The translations under genes were made by a program, and so were the position numbers. Below the pieces are notes generated by a model. It had not been told where the DNA came from, did no database searches, and saw nothing but the letters and a program-made list of their open reading frames with translations. A stretch of DNA of 64,000 nt from Bacillus sp. FJAT-27916 (GTDB lineage Bacteria > Bacillota > Bacilli > Bacillales > Pradoshiaceae), in assembly GCF_001183965.1 (NCBI RefSeq), contig NZ_LFZV01000001.1, positions 934,594 to 998,593 of the forward strand, given 5' to 3'. Numbering within the stretch: position 1 is the first letter of the stretch; every line of letters starts with the position of its first letter. Shown one piece after another: positions 43,431 through 53,206 of the stretch.

Positions 43431-44786
43431 ATGCATATCATTACCGTAGGTCTGAATTATAAAACTGCTCCTGTTGAAATCCGAGAGAAAGTAAGCTTTG
43501 AATTAGATCAATTGCCAGAAGCGATGAAAACCCTGCAGGCGAAGAAAAGTGTCTTAGAGAATGTTATTGTTTCCACCTGTAACCGTACAGAGGTGTACGC
43601 GGTTGTCGATCAGTTACATACAGGCCGGTACTATATTAAGGAATTCTTATCTGAGTGGTTTTCAATTGAACTGGGTGAATTGTCTTCTTATTTATATATA
43701 TATGAAGAGGACGGAGCGGCCAACCATCTCTTCCAAGTAGCATGCGGGTTGAACTCCATGGTGCTTGGTGAGACGCAAATTCTCGGTCAGGTGAAGAAGA
43801 GCTTTATGCTCGCCCAAGTAGAAAAAACAACAGGCACACTGTTTAATAATTTATTCAAGAGAGTGATTACGCTCGCGAAAAAGGCCCATGCTGAAACGGA
43901 AATTAATAAGAATGCGGTTTCCATCAGCTACGCGGCTGTAGAACTGGGGAAGAAAATCTTCAGTTCATTAGAAGATAAGAAGGTTCTTGTCGTTGGTGCC
44001 GGCAAGATGGGGCAGCTCGCGATTGAAAACTTATATGGAAGCGGAGCGACCCAGGTTACTGTTATTAATCGGACACTTGAGAAGGCGGAAAAGCTTGCCT
44101 CCAAATATTCCGGTAAGGCTAAGATGCTGCAGGAGCTGCAATGTGCCTTGCTCGAAGCGGATATTCTTATCAGTTCAACGGGGTCTAAGGATTATGTTAT
44201 TACAAAGGAAATGATGGAGAACATCAATATTCTCCGTAAAGGAAAACCAATTTTCATGGTCGATATTGCGGTTCCGCGTGACCTTGATCCTCGGTTAGTG
44301 GAGCTCGACAGCGTGTTCCTTTATGATATTGATGATCTAGAAGGCATTGTCCAAGCAAATCTTGCAGAACGGAAAGAAGCAGCTAGAGAGATTATGATCA
44401 TGATTGAACAAGAGCTTGTTGAATTCAACGCATGGTTGAAGATGCTTGGAATCGTCCCTGTAATCTCCGCCCTGCGCGAAAAGGCGCTTGCTATTCAGGC
44501 CGATACCATCGCTAGCATGGAGAGAAAGCTGCCTGGACTCAGCGAGAGAGAATGGAAGGTCATCAATAAGCATACAAAAAGCATCGTCAATCAAATGCTG
44601 AAGGACCCTATTCTTTATGCGAAGGAGATAGCTGATAAAAAGCATTCGGATGCTTTGCTCCAAGCTTTTATTGATACATTTGATATAGAGGACCTCATCG
44701 AGAAAGACGGGAAAGAAGCAGCATCAAAGGAAACTGCACGCAAGCAAGGGCGGCCCATCCTGCAAGTAGTGTCGCAGCCCTTTTGA
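43431..44786 (+). CDS. hemA: Glutamyl-tRNA reductase
   Basis: A 451-residue enzyme that reduces glutamyl-tRNA to glutamate-1-semialdehyde with NADPH, the committing step of C5-pathway tetrapyrrole synthesis. The catalytic Cys50 sits in [10 protein letters not shown]. The NADPH domain follows ([17 protein letters not shown] near 185), then a helical dimerisation domain. The N-terminus [16 protein letters not shown] is typical. GGGGGTG lies about 11 bases ahead. It is the first gene of the hemAXCDBL operon. Confidence 0.97.
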   Translation: MHIITVGLNYKTAPVEIREKVSFELDQLPEAMKTLQAKKSVLENVIVSTCNRTEVYAVVDQLHTGRYYIKEFLSEWFSIELGELSSYLYIYEEDGAANHLFQVACGLNSMVLGETQILGQVKKSFMLAQVEKTTGTLFNNLFKRVITLAKKAHAETEINKNAVSISYAAVELGKKIFSSLEDKKVLVVGAGKMGQLAIENLYGSGATQVTVINRTLEKAEKLASKYSGKAKMLQELQCALLEADILISSTGSKDYVITKEMMENINILRKGKPIFMVDIAVPRDLDPRLVELDSVFLYDIDDLEGIVQANLAERKEAAREIMIMIEQELVEFNAWLKMLGIVPVISALREKALAIQADTIASMERKLPGLSEREWKVINKHTKSIVNQMLKDPILYAKEIADKKHSDALLQAFIDTFDIEDLIEKDGKEAASKETARKQGRPILQVVSQPF

Positions 44787-44804
44787 TCAGGCAGGACGAA
44801 TGAG

Positions 44805-45632
44805 ATGATTGATGTATATTTAAATAGAGTGCATGAGATAACAATCATTTTATATGCCTTGAGTGTATTGCTATATTTCTATGATTTTCTACAAAATAAT
44901 CAGAAGGCCAACAAAGCGGCCTTCTGGATTCTTTCGATTGTTTGGTTCATGCAAACAATCTTTTTGTTTCTTTATATGTATGAAGCGGGCAGATTTCCAA
45001 TCCTTTCACTGCTCGAGGGATTATATTTTTATGTGTGGATCTTAATTACCTTTTCACTAGCTATAAACTGGTTTTTGAGAACAGATTTTTTCATCTTTTT
45101 CACCAATCTGCTGGGGTTTGGGTTAATGGTCATACAGACTTTCTCGCCCCTGCAGCTTGACCGGCTTGGGAACCGGACACAATTTATTTCTGAGCTGTCG
45201 GTCATCCATATAACAGTCGCCATCTTGTCCTATGCGGCCTTCGCCCTGTCATTTGTTTTTTCGCTTCTGTACTTGATTCAATATGATTTGCTGAAGCGGA
45301 AGAAATGGGGCAAGCGGCTTGTCAGGCTGGGGGATTTGGCGAAGCTTGAGCAGATGTCCTATAGGCTGGCAGTCATTGGGCTCCCCCTTTTATTGCTTTC
45401 TTTAATACTGGGGCTTGAGTTCGCTTACTTGGTTGTATCCGATATCGTATGGTATGACAGTAAAATAATCGGATCCTTTGCCTGTTTAATCGTATATGGT
45501 ATTTACTTATATATGAAGGTAAAGAAAAAATATTACGGGAAGACGCTGGCCTATTGGAATATTGCATCCTTCCTGCTTGTTTTAATCAATTTCTTTTTAT
45601 TTGGCAACACATCAGCATTTCATGTCTTTTGA
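44805..45632 (+). CDS. hemX: HemX, membrane protein of the heme operon
   Basis: A 275-residue integral membrane protein with about eight helices. It belongs to the cytochrome c assembly (CcmC/ResC-like) membrane family. In B. subtilis HemX negatively affects the amount of HemA. It lies 18 bases after hemA and 12 before hemC. The ribosome site is weak (GCAGGACGAATGAG), which may lower its expression relative to the flanking enzymes. Confidence 0.9.
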   Translation: MIDVYLNRVHEITIILYALSVLLYFYDFLQNNQKANKAAFWILSIVWFMQTIFLFLYMYEAGRFPILSLLEGLYFYVWILITFSLAINWFLRTDFFIFFTNLLGFGLMVIQTFSPLQLDRLGNRTQFISELSVIHITVAILSYAAFALSFVFSLLYLIQYDLLKRKKWGKRLVRLGDLAKLEQMSYRLAVIGLPLLLLSLILGLEFAYLVVSDIVWYDSKIIGSFACLIVYGIYLYMKVKKKYYGKTLAYWNIASFLLVLINFFLFGNTSAFHVF

Positions 45633-45644
45633 TGGAGGGAAATC

Positions 45645-46577
45645 ATGAGGAAAATTATTGTAGGATCACGAAGAAGCAAACTGGCATTAACACAATCAAA
45701 TTGGGTCATTGACCAGCTGAAAGGGCTGGGTCTGCCCTTTGAGTTTGAATTAAAGGAGATTGTGACTAAAGGGGATAAAATCCTGGATGTAACCCTTTCA
45801 AAAGTCGGGGGAAAAGGATTATTCGTCAAAGAAATTGAACAAGCGATGCTTGACGGCCATATTGATATGGCCATCCATAGCATGAAGGATATGCCGGCTG
45901 AGCTTCCGGAAGGACTGACAATTGGCTGTGTGCCTAAGCGCGAGGACCACCGGGATGTGTTAATCTCAAAGAACCATGTGCCGCTTAGTGAATTGCCGGA
46001 GGGAGCGGTTGTCGGAACATCAAGCCTGCGCAGAAGCGCCCAGCTGCTGGCAGAGAGACCGGATCTTGAAATCAAATGGATTCGCGGAAATGTGGATACA
46101 CGCCTGCAGAAGTTAAAGGATGAGGATTATGATGCGATTATCTTGGCAGCAGCAGGCTTGTCCAGACTTGGCTGGAGCAAGGAAATCGTAACGGAATATT
46201 TGGATGATGAGCTTTGCATCCCGGCTGTCGGTCAAGGTGCACTTGCAATTGAGTGCCGGGCAAATGATCAAGAGCTTATATTGGAACTGGCGAAGCTTAA
46301 TTGCCGTGCGACGGAGGAGGCAGTCCTAGCTGAGCGCGCCTTCTTGAAAACGATGGAGGGCGGCTGCCAGGTACCCATTGCCGGTTATGCGAAGAAGCTG
46401 GATAATGGCAGCTTGGAAATGCAAGCACTTGTCGGTTCTCCAGATGGGAAGATCATTTACCGGGATACGGTGCAAGGAAGCGAACCGATTGCACTTGGAG
46501 AAGAGCTTGCTGAGCGTTTGTCTGAACGAGGTGCAAAGGAGCTTATTGCCTTGGTGAAAGAGGAGATGGAAGGTTAA
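45645..46577 (+). CDS. hemC: Porphobilinogen deaminase (hydroxymethylbilane synthase)
   Basis: A 310-residue enzyme that polymerises four porphobilinogens. The dipyrromethane cofactor attaches to Cys241 in [11 protein letters not shown]. Arg-rich substrate contacts ([12 protein letters not shown] near 6-17; [11 protein letters not shown] near 126) are present. TGGAGGG precedes the start. Confidence 0.97.
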   Translation: MRKIIVGSRRSKLALTQSNWVIDQLKGLGLPFEFELKEIVTKGDKILDVTLSKVGGKGLFVKEIEQAMLDGHIDMAIHSMKDMPAELPEGLTIGCVPKREDHRDVLISKNHVPLSELPEGAVVGTSSLRRSAQLLAERPDLEIKWIRGNVDTRLQKLKDEDYDAIILAAAGLSRLGWSKEIVTEYLDDELCIPAVGQGALAIECRANDQELILELAKLNCRATEEAVLAERAFLKTMEGGCQVPIAGYAKKLDNGSLEMQALVGSPDGKIIYRDTVQGSEPIALGEELAERLSERGAKELIALVKEEMEG

Positions 46578-46579
46578 AG

Positions 46580-47365
46580 ATGGCACATACCAAGTTTCTA
46601 AAAGGGAAACGGGTGCTGGTCACTAGAGAGGAATCACAGGCCCAGTCATTATGCGCCATGATTTCAGACCATGGAGGGGTACCTGTATTGGTGCCCCTCT
46701 TATCCTTTCAGCGGCCGGGCTTGGATAAGTGGGAGGATGCAGAGAAGAAAGCAAAGCGTCTTGACAGGTTTGATTGGCTCGTTTTTACGAGCAGAAATGG
46801 TGTTCATTTCTTCATGGAGCTGGCGAAGGAACTAGGCCTGTCTCTTGAAGAGATGCCGAGGATAGCTGCTATCGGGAAGAAGACGGAGAAGGAGCTCTTG
46901 AAGCATGGGCTTAAGGCTGCCTTCATTCCGAAGAGCTATGTGGCAGAAGCTTTTCTCCCGGAATTTCTCGAAGTTGTACATGAAGGGGAAGCCATTTTAA
47001 TTGCCAAAGGAGACCTGGCTAGAGATTATATTTATAAAGGGCTTTGCGGCCAAAACATCGAGGCACAAGAGGCAGTTGTGTATAGCAACAAGCCGCCTAA
47101 AGGTGCTGATGCTCAGTTGATACAGACGCTTAAGGAACAGGCTATTGACCTTTTTCTCTTCACGAGTCCGTCTGCAGTGGAGACGTTTATGCGGATTATG
47201 CATAAGGCAGGGCTAGAGGAGAGTATTGCCGGGAAAGTAATCGTAACCATCGGACCGGTGACGAAGGAGCGGGCAGAGCGGCTTGGCTTAACCGTTCATG
47301 TAAGTCCGAGTGAATACACGATTGAACATATGCTTGAGGAAATAGGCTTATATTATCGAAATTAA
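46580..47365 (+). CDS. hemD: Uroporphyrinogen-III synthase
   Basis: A 261-residue enzyme that cyclises hydroxymethylbilane. The family is weakly conserved. Recognition rests on the N-terminal [28 protein letters not shown] near 55-67, the central [12 protein letters not shown] near 190, and [18 protein letters not shown] near the end. Its position between hemC and hemB agrees. Confidence 0.93.
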   Translation: MAHTKFLKGKRVLVTREESQAQSLCAMISDHGGVPVLVPLLSFQRPGLDKWEDAEKKAKRLDRFDWLVFTSRNGVHFFMELAKELGLSLEEMPRIAAIGKKTEKELLKHGLKAAFIPKSYVAEAFLPEFLEVVHEGEAILIAKGDLARDYIYKGLCGQNIEAQEAVVYSNKPPKGADAQLIQTLKEQAIDLFLFTSPSAVETFMRIMHKAGLEESIAGKVIVTIGPVTKERAERLGLTVHVSPSEYTIEHMLEEIGLYYRN

Positions 47366-47378
47366 GGGAGTGCAGGTC

Positions 47379-48368
47379 ATGACAAATACAACATTTAACC
47401 GCCATCGGAGATTACGCAAAAACAGTGCGATGAGAGCGCTCGTACGTGAAACGCATCTTCATGTAGATGATTTTATCTATCCGATCTTTATCACAGAGGG
47501 AGAGAACCAAAAGAATCCAGTTTCATCAATGCCAGGTGTGTTCCAATTCTCTTTGGACCGCATGAAGGAGGAGCTGGATGAGGTTGTATCATTAGGGATT
47601 AAATCGGTCATCTTATTTGGGGTACCGGATGATGCAGATAAAGATGAATGCGGAACAGGTGCATTCCATACCCATGGAATCATCCAAAGAGGAATCCGTT
47701 TTGTGAAGGAGCAGTATCCAGAGCTGCTTGTTGTTGCGGATACATGCCTTTGTGAGTATACAAGTCATGGCCATTGCGGCATCGTGGAGAATGGCACCGT
47801 CTTGAATGATGAAAGCCTGGAACTCCTCGTGAAGACAGCAGTCAGCCAAGCAGAAGCAGGCGCAGATATCATTGCACCTTCTAATATGATGGATGGATTT
47901 GTGACAGCGATTCGTCAAGGCTTGGATGAAGCGGGTTATCAGGATATTCCCATCATGTCCTATGCGGTTAAGTATTCATCTGCCTTTTACGGTCCCTTCC
48001 GTGATGCGGCGAATTCTGCCCCCCAATTCGGCGACCGCAAAGCCTATCAAATGGATTATGCGAACCGGCTTGAGGCGCTTCGCGAGGCAGAATCTGATGT
48101 GGCGGAAGGAGCAGATTTCCTTATCGTGAAACCGGCGCTTGCCTTCCTTGATATTATTCGCGATGTGAAAAATAATTTTAATTTGCCGCTTGTCGCTTAT
48201 AATGTAAGTGGAGAGTATGCAATGGTTAAAGCAGCAGCCGCCAATGGATGGGTGGATGAAAGAGGAATTGTGATGGAAACGTTAATCGGCATGAAACGGG
48301 CCGGCGTTGATCTCATCATCACCTACCATGCCAAGGATGCTGCAAGATGGATCAAAGAAACAAATTAA
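47379..48368 (+). CDS. hemB: Delta-aminolevulinic acid dehydratase (porphobilinogen synthase)
   Basis: A 329-residue enzyme that joins two aminolevulinates. The Zn site [14 protein letters not shown] (near 117-130) contains the cysteines of zinc-type enzymes. Active-site lysines are in [15 protein letters not shown] and [17 protein letters not shown] at 47364-47370 puts the start at ATG 47379. A GTG nine bases earlier overlaps that ribosome site. Confidence 0.96.
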   Translation: MTNTTFNRHRRLRKNSAMRALVRETHLHVDDFIYPIFITEGENQKNPVSSMPGVFQFSLDRMKEELDEVVSLGIKSVILFGVPDDADKDECGTGAFHTHGIIQRGIRFVKEQYPELLVVADTCLCEYTSHGHCGIVENGTVLNDESLELLVKTAVSQAEAGADIIAPSNMMDGFVTAIRQGLDEAGYQDIPIMSYAVKYSSAFYGPFRDAANSAPQFGDRKAYQMDYANRLEALREAESDVAEGADFLIVKPALAFLDIIRDVKNNFNLPLVAYNVSGEYAMVKAAAANGWVDERGIVMETLIGMKRAGVDLIITYHAKDAARWIKETN

Positions 48369-48395
48369 TCCGATAGTGAAAAGGAGTTTAGGCAT

Positions 48396-49685
48396 ATGCG
48401 TTCATATGAAAAATCAAAGGAAGCCTTCAAGGAAGCTGTACACCTGCTGCCTGGCGGAGTAAACAGCCCTGTGCGTGCATTTAAATCAGTTAATATGGAT
48501 CCAATTTTCATGGAGAGAGGAAAGGGCTCCAAAATCTATGACATTGATGGAAATGATTATATTGATTATGTCCTTTCATGGGGACCGCTTATTCTCGGAC
48601 ATGCCAATGGCCGGGTTGTTGAAGCGATTAAAAAGATTGCTGAAACAGGGACAAGCTTCGGTGCGCCGACCTTATCTGAAAACAAATTAGCTCAGCTTGT
48701 TATCGATCGTGTTCCTTCCATTGAGATGGTACGCATGGTTTCATCCGGAACGGAAGCGACGATGGCTGCGCTTCGCCTAGCAAGGGGATATACGGGCCGA
48801 GATAAAATTCTTAAGTTTGAAGGATGCTATCACGGACATGGGGATTCCCTTCTTATCAAGGCTGGTTCAGGTGTGGCAACGCTTGGTCTTCCTGACAGCC
48901 CGGGAGTGCCTGAGGGAATCGCACGTAATACGATTACCGTTCCGTACAATGATCTTGAGAGCGTGAAATATGCGTTCGAACAATTTGGCGAAGACATCGC
49001 CGGTGTAATTGTTGAGCCGGTAGCCGGCAATATGGGGGTTGTTCCGCCTCTTCCTGGATTCTTGGAAGGTCTGCGTGAAATCACGGAGAAAAACGGCACT
49101 GTCCTGATCTTTGATGAAGTCATGACTGGATTCCGTGTGGATTACAACTGTGCACAAGGCTATTTCGGTGTAACGCCTGATTTAACCTGTCTTGGAAAGG
49201 TAATCGGCGGGGGACTTCCTGTTGGTGCGTTCGGCGGCAAAAAGGAAATCATGAGCCAGATTGCGCCAAGCGGTTCCATCTATCAAGCTGGCACGCTATC
49301 AGGAAACCCAATGGCAATGACAGCGGGCTATGAAACATTGGCTCAATTAACAGAAGAAACCTATCAAACCTTCATTAAGAAGGCTGACCGTTTAGAAGAG
49401 GGCTTCATGGAAGCGGCTGAAACATACAATGTTCCGCTTACATGCAACCGGGCAGGCTCCATGATTGGCTTCTTCTTCACGAATGAGCAGGTGAAGGACT
49501 ATGAATCTGCGAAAACGTCTGATCTTAAGTTCTTTGCGGAGTATTATAAACAAATGGCGGATAATGGCGTCTTTCTTCCTCCGTCTCAATTCGAGGGCGT
49601 CTTCCTATCAACGGAGCATAGTGATGAGGATATCGAGAAAACCATTCAAGCAGCCCAAAAAGCGTTCAAGGCGATTAAAGGGTAA
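48396..49685 (+). CDS. hemL: Glutamate-1-semialdehyde 2,1-aminomutase
   Basis: A 429-residue PLP enzyme that makes 5-aminolevulinate from the product of HemA. The PLP lysine is Lys268 in LGKVIGGG. The N-terminal [14 protein letters not shown] and the [14 protein letters not shown] segment are characteristic. AAAAGGAG precedes the start. It is the last gene of the operon, although its step comes second in the pathway. Confidence 0.97.
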   Translation: MRSYEKSKEAFKEAVHLLPGGVNSPVRAFKSVNMDPIFMERGKGSKIYDIDGNDYIDYVLSWGPLILGHANGRVVEAIKKIAETGTSFGAPTLSENKLAQLVIDRVPSIEMVRMVSSGTEATMAALRLARGYTGRDKILKFEGCYHGHGDSLLIKAGSGVATLGLPDSPGVPEGIARNTITVPYNDLESVKYAFEQFGEDIAGVIVEPVAGNMGVVPPLPGFLEGLREITEKNGTVLIFDEVMTGFRVDYNCAQGYFGVTPDLTCLGKVIGGGLPVGAFGGKKEIMSQIAPSGSIYQAGTLSGNPMAMTAGYETLAQLTEETYQTFIKKADRLEEGFMEAAETYNVPLTCNRAGSMIGFFFTNEQVKDYESAKTSDLKFFAEYYKQMADNGVFLPPSQFEGVFLSTEHSDEDIEKTIQAAQKAFKAIKG

Positions 49686-49774
49686 GTGGAGAAAGTGACT
49701 GTCCCATAATTATACGTTAAATTAATTTTGTTTGAATTTGGAAAGATAAAAGGTTAATGAATGCTTACCCTCAG

Positions 49775-49817
49775 ACTGTAGACCAAATCCATTATTGATT
49801 TGATCTACAGTTTTTTT
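49775..49817 (+). terminator. Terminator of the hemAXCDBL operon
   Basis: ACTGTAGACCAAATC (49775-49789) pairs with GATTTGATCTACAGT (49797-49811) with one mismatch, followed by T7. Confidence 0.85.
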
Positions 49818-50139
49818 GTGCTTGCACTCCATCAGGTTTATTGTAAGGGATGTCCACTTCTACCTGTCTGCAAATAAAGTAAAAATCATCGTATATTGAT
49901 TCAATTCCTTTTCTGTGAAGAACGCATGACGTTGCCCGGCTTTCGACAAACAGAAGAGAATAAAATCATCTATGTAAGGTGCAGGGAAAGATTGAAGGAT
50001 AATGAAAAATAAGAGGCTAGGACATAAGTATTTCAGCCAATGATAAACTATCGTCTAATTGTTCGGATTTTTATTTGTTGATTTTCCATGCATTAGTTGA
50101 TTGTGGCTTTCTAACATCAGTGACTAGTGGAATGGAGCA
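49818..50139. other. Gap after the heme operon
   Basis: AT-rich and without any supported gene or hairpin. Confidence 0.4.
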
Positions 50140-50245
50140 AAATGCACTCGCTTTCCGCGGAGGGAGAAAGGCTTGAGCCTCCTCGGTGCACACACCTGTG
50201 GGGTCTCAGCCTTTTCTCTACTTCCCGCAGGAGTCGAGTGCATTT
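50140..50245. repeat. GC-rich palindromic intergenic repeat
   Basis: Outer arms AAATGCACTCG (50140-50150) and CGAGTGCATTT (50235-50245) are perfect complements. Inside, GAGAAAGGCT and AGCCTTTTCTC pair, and the rest contains CTTTCCGCGGAGG, GCCTCCTCGG, GGGGTCTC and CCCGCAGGAGTCGAGTGC blocks. From memory, this wording recurs between genes in many Bacillaceae genomes. The frames it creates on both strands are not genes. Confidence 0.65.
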
Positions 50246-50384
50246 CGCGTAATGGAACGGATTTATCTTTCCAACTGCTGTTGAATAGGAAGAAGAAGTT
50301 TTCGTTATTGAGGATCATTTATTTCGTTTTGTCCGAGCCTCTTTTTCTAGATGGAATTAGTCTTAAATTCGGCGTAACTTTTGA

Positions 50385-50413
50385 TTGAACAAATGACAGG
50401 AAGGGTATATTAT
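50385..50413 (+). promoter_or_regulatory. Promoter for a plus-strand antisense RNA
   Basis: TTGAAC (50385-50390), a 17-bp spacer and TATTAT (50408-50413), predicting a start near 50420. Confidence 0.6.
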
Positions 50414-50419
50414 TAAACA

Positions 50420-50547
50420 TAACTATAAACGAAAAAACCAGAGAGCCGTTAACTCTCTGGCGGCAACTACTGCGAGTGGTATGCCCATTATGCTATTTCT
50501 TGGATGAAGAACCACCCTTTTGCTTTGGCCGGCACGGGGTGGTTTTT
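50420..50547 (+). ncRNA. Candidate antisense RNA (antitoxin) of a type I module
   Basis: A transcript of about 128 nt is inferred from the sigma-A-like promoter at 50385-50413 to a terminator, AACCACCC (50510-50517) with GGGTGGTT (50537-50544) then TTTTT. It would be fully complementary to the 3' third of the minus-strand small-peptide mRNA, including the last 18 codons. Its 5' segment, GGCAACTACTGCGAGTGGTA at 50462-50481, is nearly the same as the 5' end of the opposing mRNA. Inferred only; no expression evidence. Confidence 0.5.
50432..50460 (-). terminator. Terminator of the small-peptide mRNA
   Basis: CCAGAGAG (50438-50445) and CTCTCTGG (50453-50460) pair perfectly. On the minus strand a T6 tract (50437-50432) follows. 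Confidence 0.85.
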
Positions 50548-50727
50548 CGTTTGCCCTTCAGCTGAAGATTAGCAAATCGCATGGCGATGCCTGCAGCAAA
50601 GGTCGTTAGAAAGATCGTTGCTGTATCTTTGGCTAAAGTTTGCAGAAAATCCATTGGCATATCACCTCCCTTCCCTTTTTAAAATAAGGAAAAGAAAGTG
50701 CATACCACCCGCACCGAGTAGTTGTCC
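50462..50727. repeat. Inverted repeat shared by both RNAs of the module
   Basis: 50462-50484 (CAACTACT...GCG...GTGGTATGC) and the reverse complement of 50700-50727 share CAACTACT, GCG and GTGGTATGC. The sense and antisense RNAs thus begin with nearly the same segment. Within the mRNA the 5' and 3' copies can pair. Confidence 0.7.
50493..50660 (-). CDS. Hydrophobic/basic 55-residue peptide, candidate type I toxin
   Basis: A small gene on the minus strand, with ATG at 50660 and TAG ending at 50493. The peptide begins MPMDFLQTLAKDTATIFLTT, continues through a helix FAAGIAMRFANLQL (one membrane-spanning helix, about residues 5-28), and ends in a Lys/Arg-rich tail finishing GGSSSKK. GGGAGGTGAT just before the ATG is a strong ribosome site. 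The second ATG (residue 3) is an alternative start. A terminator for the opposing strand is embedded in the coding part for residues 39-51. The single helix with a cationic tail, the long untranslated 3' end and the convergent antisense unit resemble Fst- or TxpA-type toxins, but I recognise no named family. Confidence 0.6.
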   Translation of the reverse strand: MPMDFLQTLAKDTATIFLTTFAAGIAMRFANLQLKGKRKTTPCRPKQKGGSSSKK

Positions 50728-50730
50728 CTT

Positions 50731-50736
50731 ATTATA
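50731..50736 (-). promoter_or_regulatory. -10 box of the small-peptide mRNA
   Basis: TATAAT on the minus strand, placing the RNA start near 50724 and an mRNA of about 290 nt. No good -35 is visible. Confidence 0.5.
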
Positions 50737-50819
50737 CCATATTCCTTTATTCGGCATGGGAAATGTTAGGTGTTAAACGACTTGCGTTTCGGTCACTCTT
50801 CTGTAATCCTGTTCATAAT

Positions 50820-50850
50820 TTCAACGATACCCGCATAGGCTTTAAATGAC
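50820..50850 (+). promoter_or_regulatory. Possible sigma-E promoter of spoVID
   Basis: TTCATAAT and CATAGGCT about 14 bases apart resemble sigma-E -35 and -10 elements. spoVID is sigma-E-dependent in B. subtilis. The match is partial. Confidence 0.35.
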
Positions 50851-50884
50851 ATTTAGATGAAAAGGGTTGGAAGGAGGAACAGGC

Positions 50885-52027
50885 ATGTCTCCAGAAAATA
50901 CATCGTATTTACGATTTTCATTAGAAGAAAATGTGTGGTTTCAAAGCGGACAGGAAGTTAGCGAGCTTTATTCCATCTCACTTGAGCCGAATGTATCTGT
51001 GCATGAGGTGGAACAGTATGTGATTTTGCGAGGAACATTGGATCTTATGGGGGAATACAAACCACAAGAGGGCAATATCGAACCCAAAGAGGATGAATTG
51101 AACCGCCGCTATGTCTCCATCACGGACCAACGGGAGGATACGTATGAATTCCAGCATCACTTCCCTGTCGATATTACCGTTCCGGCTGAGCGGGTACAGG
51201 ACCGGAATGAACTGAGTGTAGGTGTCCAAAGCTTTGATTATCAGCTCTTGGAGGATGGCTGTTTACATTTAACGGCGGAGCTTTGGATTACTGGTATCCA
51301 AGAGGAATTATTAATTGAGCGTGAAGAAGTGGAGGAGCAAGAAGAGGCTGAAGAGGCAGCAGAAGCCATTCTTCCTGAGGCAGCTGTGGAATACAGGGAA
51401 AGTGAGGCAGAAACGGAGGAGTCACCGGAGGAAATTCTCATTGAAGCAAAGACCGAGGAGCTGCCGTTATACCGCTCAAGTACAGAGGTAGAGGCTGAGG
51501 AGGAGGAATATGAAGAGGAATTGACTCCATTCAGCTTTCCATCCTATCCTACCTTTGGCAAAGAGTCCTCGAATGAGGATGATTTTTATGCGGAGGCGAG
51601 AATTCCTGTTGAACAGCAGGAGGCACAGGAGGACGAGGAGTTCGATGAGGATAGGGATTTCCTGAATCATATGCCAACAACGAACGAAAGCAAAGAGCCG
51701 CCGCAGGCATCGTATACTCCGAGAGAGGAGTACTCAAGAAATTATCCAAAGAAAGAGGAACCGAAGGAAGAATATAAGAATACTGGTAAGGCAGAGTCTA
51801 AATCCCTGCTTTATGATTTATTCACCGCTGAGGAGGAGACCAGGCAGGCTAAGTTGAAGGTCTATATTGTCCAAGGAAATGAGACGATTGATAGTCTGGC
51901 AGACCGTTATCAAATCAGCGCTCAGCATATCGCTCGGGTTAACCGAATCGGGGAGATTGATAGTTTAAGAGCAGGCCAGGTCATCTATATTCCAGTTACC
52001 GCTTCATCCAATAAATCAACTGAGTAA
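50885..52027 (+). CDS. spoVID: SpoVID, spore coat encasement protein
   Basis: A 380-residue spore morphogenetic protein. The N-terminal domain (about 1-140; LRFSLEENVWFQSGQEVSEL) is the conserved SpoVID region that helps the coat surround the forespore. The centre (about 140-300) is long, Glu-rich and low in complexity. A C-terminal LysM domain (about 324-372, YIVQGNETIDSLADRYQIS) is present. AAGGAGG and seven bases of spacing choose the ATG at 50885 over an in-frame upstream codon at 50867. It is shorter than B. subtilis SpoVID, as the acidic linker varies among species. Confidence 0.93.
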   Translation: MSPENTSYLRFSLEENVWFQSGQEVSELYSISLEPNVSVHEVEQYVILRGTLDLMGEYKPQEGNIEPKEDELNRRYVSITDQREDTYEFQHHFPVDITVPAERVQDRNELSVGVQSFDYQLLEDGCLHLTAELWITGIQEELLIEREEVEEQEEAEEAAEAILPEAAVEYRESEAETEESPEEILIEAKTEELPLYRSSTEVEAEEEEYEEELTPFSFPSYPTFGKESSNEDDFYAEARIPVEQQEAQEDEEFDEDRDFLNHMPTTNESKEPPQASYTPREEYSRNYPKKEEPKEEYKNTGKAESKSLLYDLFTAEEETRQAKLKVYIVQGNETIDSLADRYQISAQHIARVNRIGEIDSLRAGQVIYIPVTASSNKSTE

Positions 52028-52033
52028 ATGAGA

Positions 52034-52069
52034 GGGCAGAGTGCACAAATTCCTGTGGCTCTGCCCTTT
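52034..52069 (+). terminator. Terminator-like hairpin between spoVID and ysxE
   Basis: GGGCAGAG (52034-52041) pairs with CTCTGCCC (52059-52066). The T tail is short, so some transcription may read into ysxE. Confidence 0.55.
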
Positions 52070-52101
52070 GCCTAATAGGCACGAGGAGAAAGGGTGCCAT
52101 T

Positions 52102-53130
52102 ATGATGTTAAGAGCGGATGATAAATGGCTGGCTGATTATTTGCAGAATTATCAGCTGGAGCTTGAGTTCTATGAGGATTTTGGAAAAGTTAAAAAGGTT
52201 TATACGAACAATGGCATTTTTGCCGTTAAGACAATCAAGGCTAAAAAAGGCTTTGATTTCATCAAAAATATCCAAACTCTCTATCAAAATGGATATAACC
52301 GCATTGTGCCGATCTTCCCAGCAATTGATGGACGGTATGCGGTTCTGCATAATGATAAGCTCAGCTATCTTATGCCCTGGCTGCCTGATGAGGTGGTGGA
52401 GGAAAGAGATGAACGTCATCAGCAAATGTTCCGTGAGCTGGCACGTATGCATACCATTTCATCGAAGGAATCGAGCATCCCGTCCCAGGAGAGGCAGGAG
52501 CATTATGAGAAAACCCTTCAGGAGTGGGAGGAGCAGCGGGAATTCTTGCTTGAATATATGAATACAATTGAGAAGAAATGGTATATGTCACCGTTCGAGC
52601 AATTGTTCTGTCTTTGTTATTATGACGTCTCACAGGCCCTGACCTATTCTATGAATAAATTTAAGAAGTGGTATGAGCAGACGAAGGAGGAAGAAAAGGT
52701 CCGTAATGTCATTACACATGGGCATGTGTCCATTCACCATTTCTTATACAGTGAGAATGGGTACGGACATTTCATCAATTTCGAGCGAACCAAAATAGCA
52801 CCTGCGTATTTTGATCTATTGCCATTTGTTGTGAAGCAATTGAAAACCTATCCAATCCAGTCGGCGGAAACGGTGGAGTGGATTAACGGGTATTTTCGCT
52901 TTTTCCCTTTCAAGGAGGGAGAAATGCTTCTTTTCATGTCTTATATGGCCTATCCTGCAAACTGCCTTAAAATCGTCGACCAATATTCAAGGAAGATATC
53001 TGGAAAGGATGAAATGGACTATTGCCGGAAGTTTCAGCGGCAGTATTGGTTATTGAAGAATATCGAATATATCATTATGAGAATGGAACAAATCGAGGAA
53101 AGCAAGAAGCCGAAGGAACAGGATGATTGA
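52102..53130 (+). CDS. ysxE: YsxE, spore-coat-associated kinase-like protein
   Basis: A 342-residue protein of the CotS/YsxE family, which has an aminoglycoside-phosphotransferase-like (APH) fold. The N-lobe is seen at about 25-95 (NGIFAVKTIKAKKG). The C-lobe has THGHVSIHHFLYS near 208, in the position of the APH catalytic loop (HGD), where a usual Asp is Val here. This suggests a pseudo-enzyme. In B. subtilis it is a spore coat component downstream of spoVID. The start is ATGATG after AAAGGGTG. Confidence 0.88.
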   Translation: MMLRADDKWLADYLQNYQLELEFYEDFGKVKKVYTNNGIFAVKTIKAKKGFDFIKNIQTLYQNGYNRIVPIFPAIDGRYAVLHNDKLSYLMPWLPDEVVEERDERHQQMFRELARMHTISSKESSIPSQERQEHYEKTLQEWEEQREFLLEYMNTIEKKWYMSPFEQLFCLCYYDVSQALTYSMNKFKKWYEQTKEEEKVRNVITHGHVSIHHFLYSENGYGHFINFERTKIAPAYFDLLPFVVKQLKTYPIQSAETVEWINGYFRFFPFKEGEMLLFMSYMAYPANCLKIVDQYSRKISGKDEMDYCRKFQRQYWLLKNIEYIIMRMEQIEESKKPKEQDD

Positions 53131-53132
53131 TT

Positions 53133-53160
53133 GGGCAGCCGAATAAAGGGCTGCCTTTAT
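53133..53160 (+). terminator. Terminator of ysxE
   Basis: GGGCAGCC (53133-53140) pairs with GGCTGCC (about 53149-53155), followed by TTTATT. Confidence 0.8.
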
Positions 53161-53176
53161 TAATGGACAGAGAAAA

Positions 53177-53195
53177 ACCGGGCAGTCTGCCCGGT
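53177..53195 (-). terminator. Terminator of the small minus-strand gene
   Basis: ACCGGGCA (53177-53184) pairs with TGCCCGGT (53188-53195). The minus strand continues TTTTTC. Confidence 0.8.
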
Positions 53196-53206
53196 AAATC
53201 AAAGCA

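Noticed and set aside
50124-50388. Frames on both strands within the GC-rich palindromic repeat
   Set aside because: Palindromic repeats create open frames on both strands; neither has a ribosome site.
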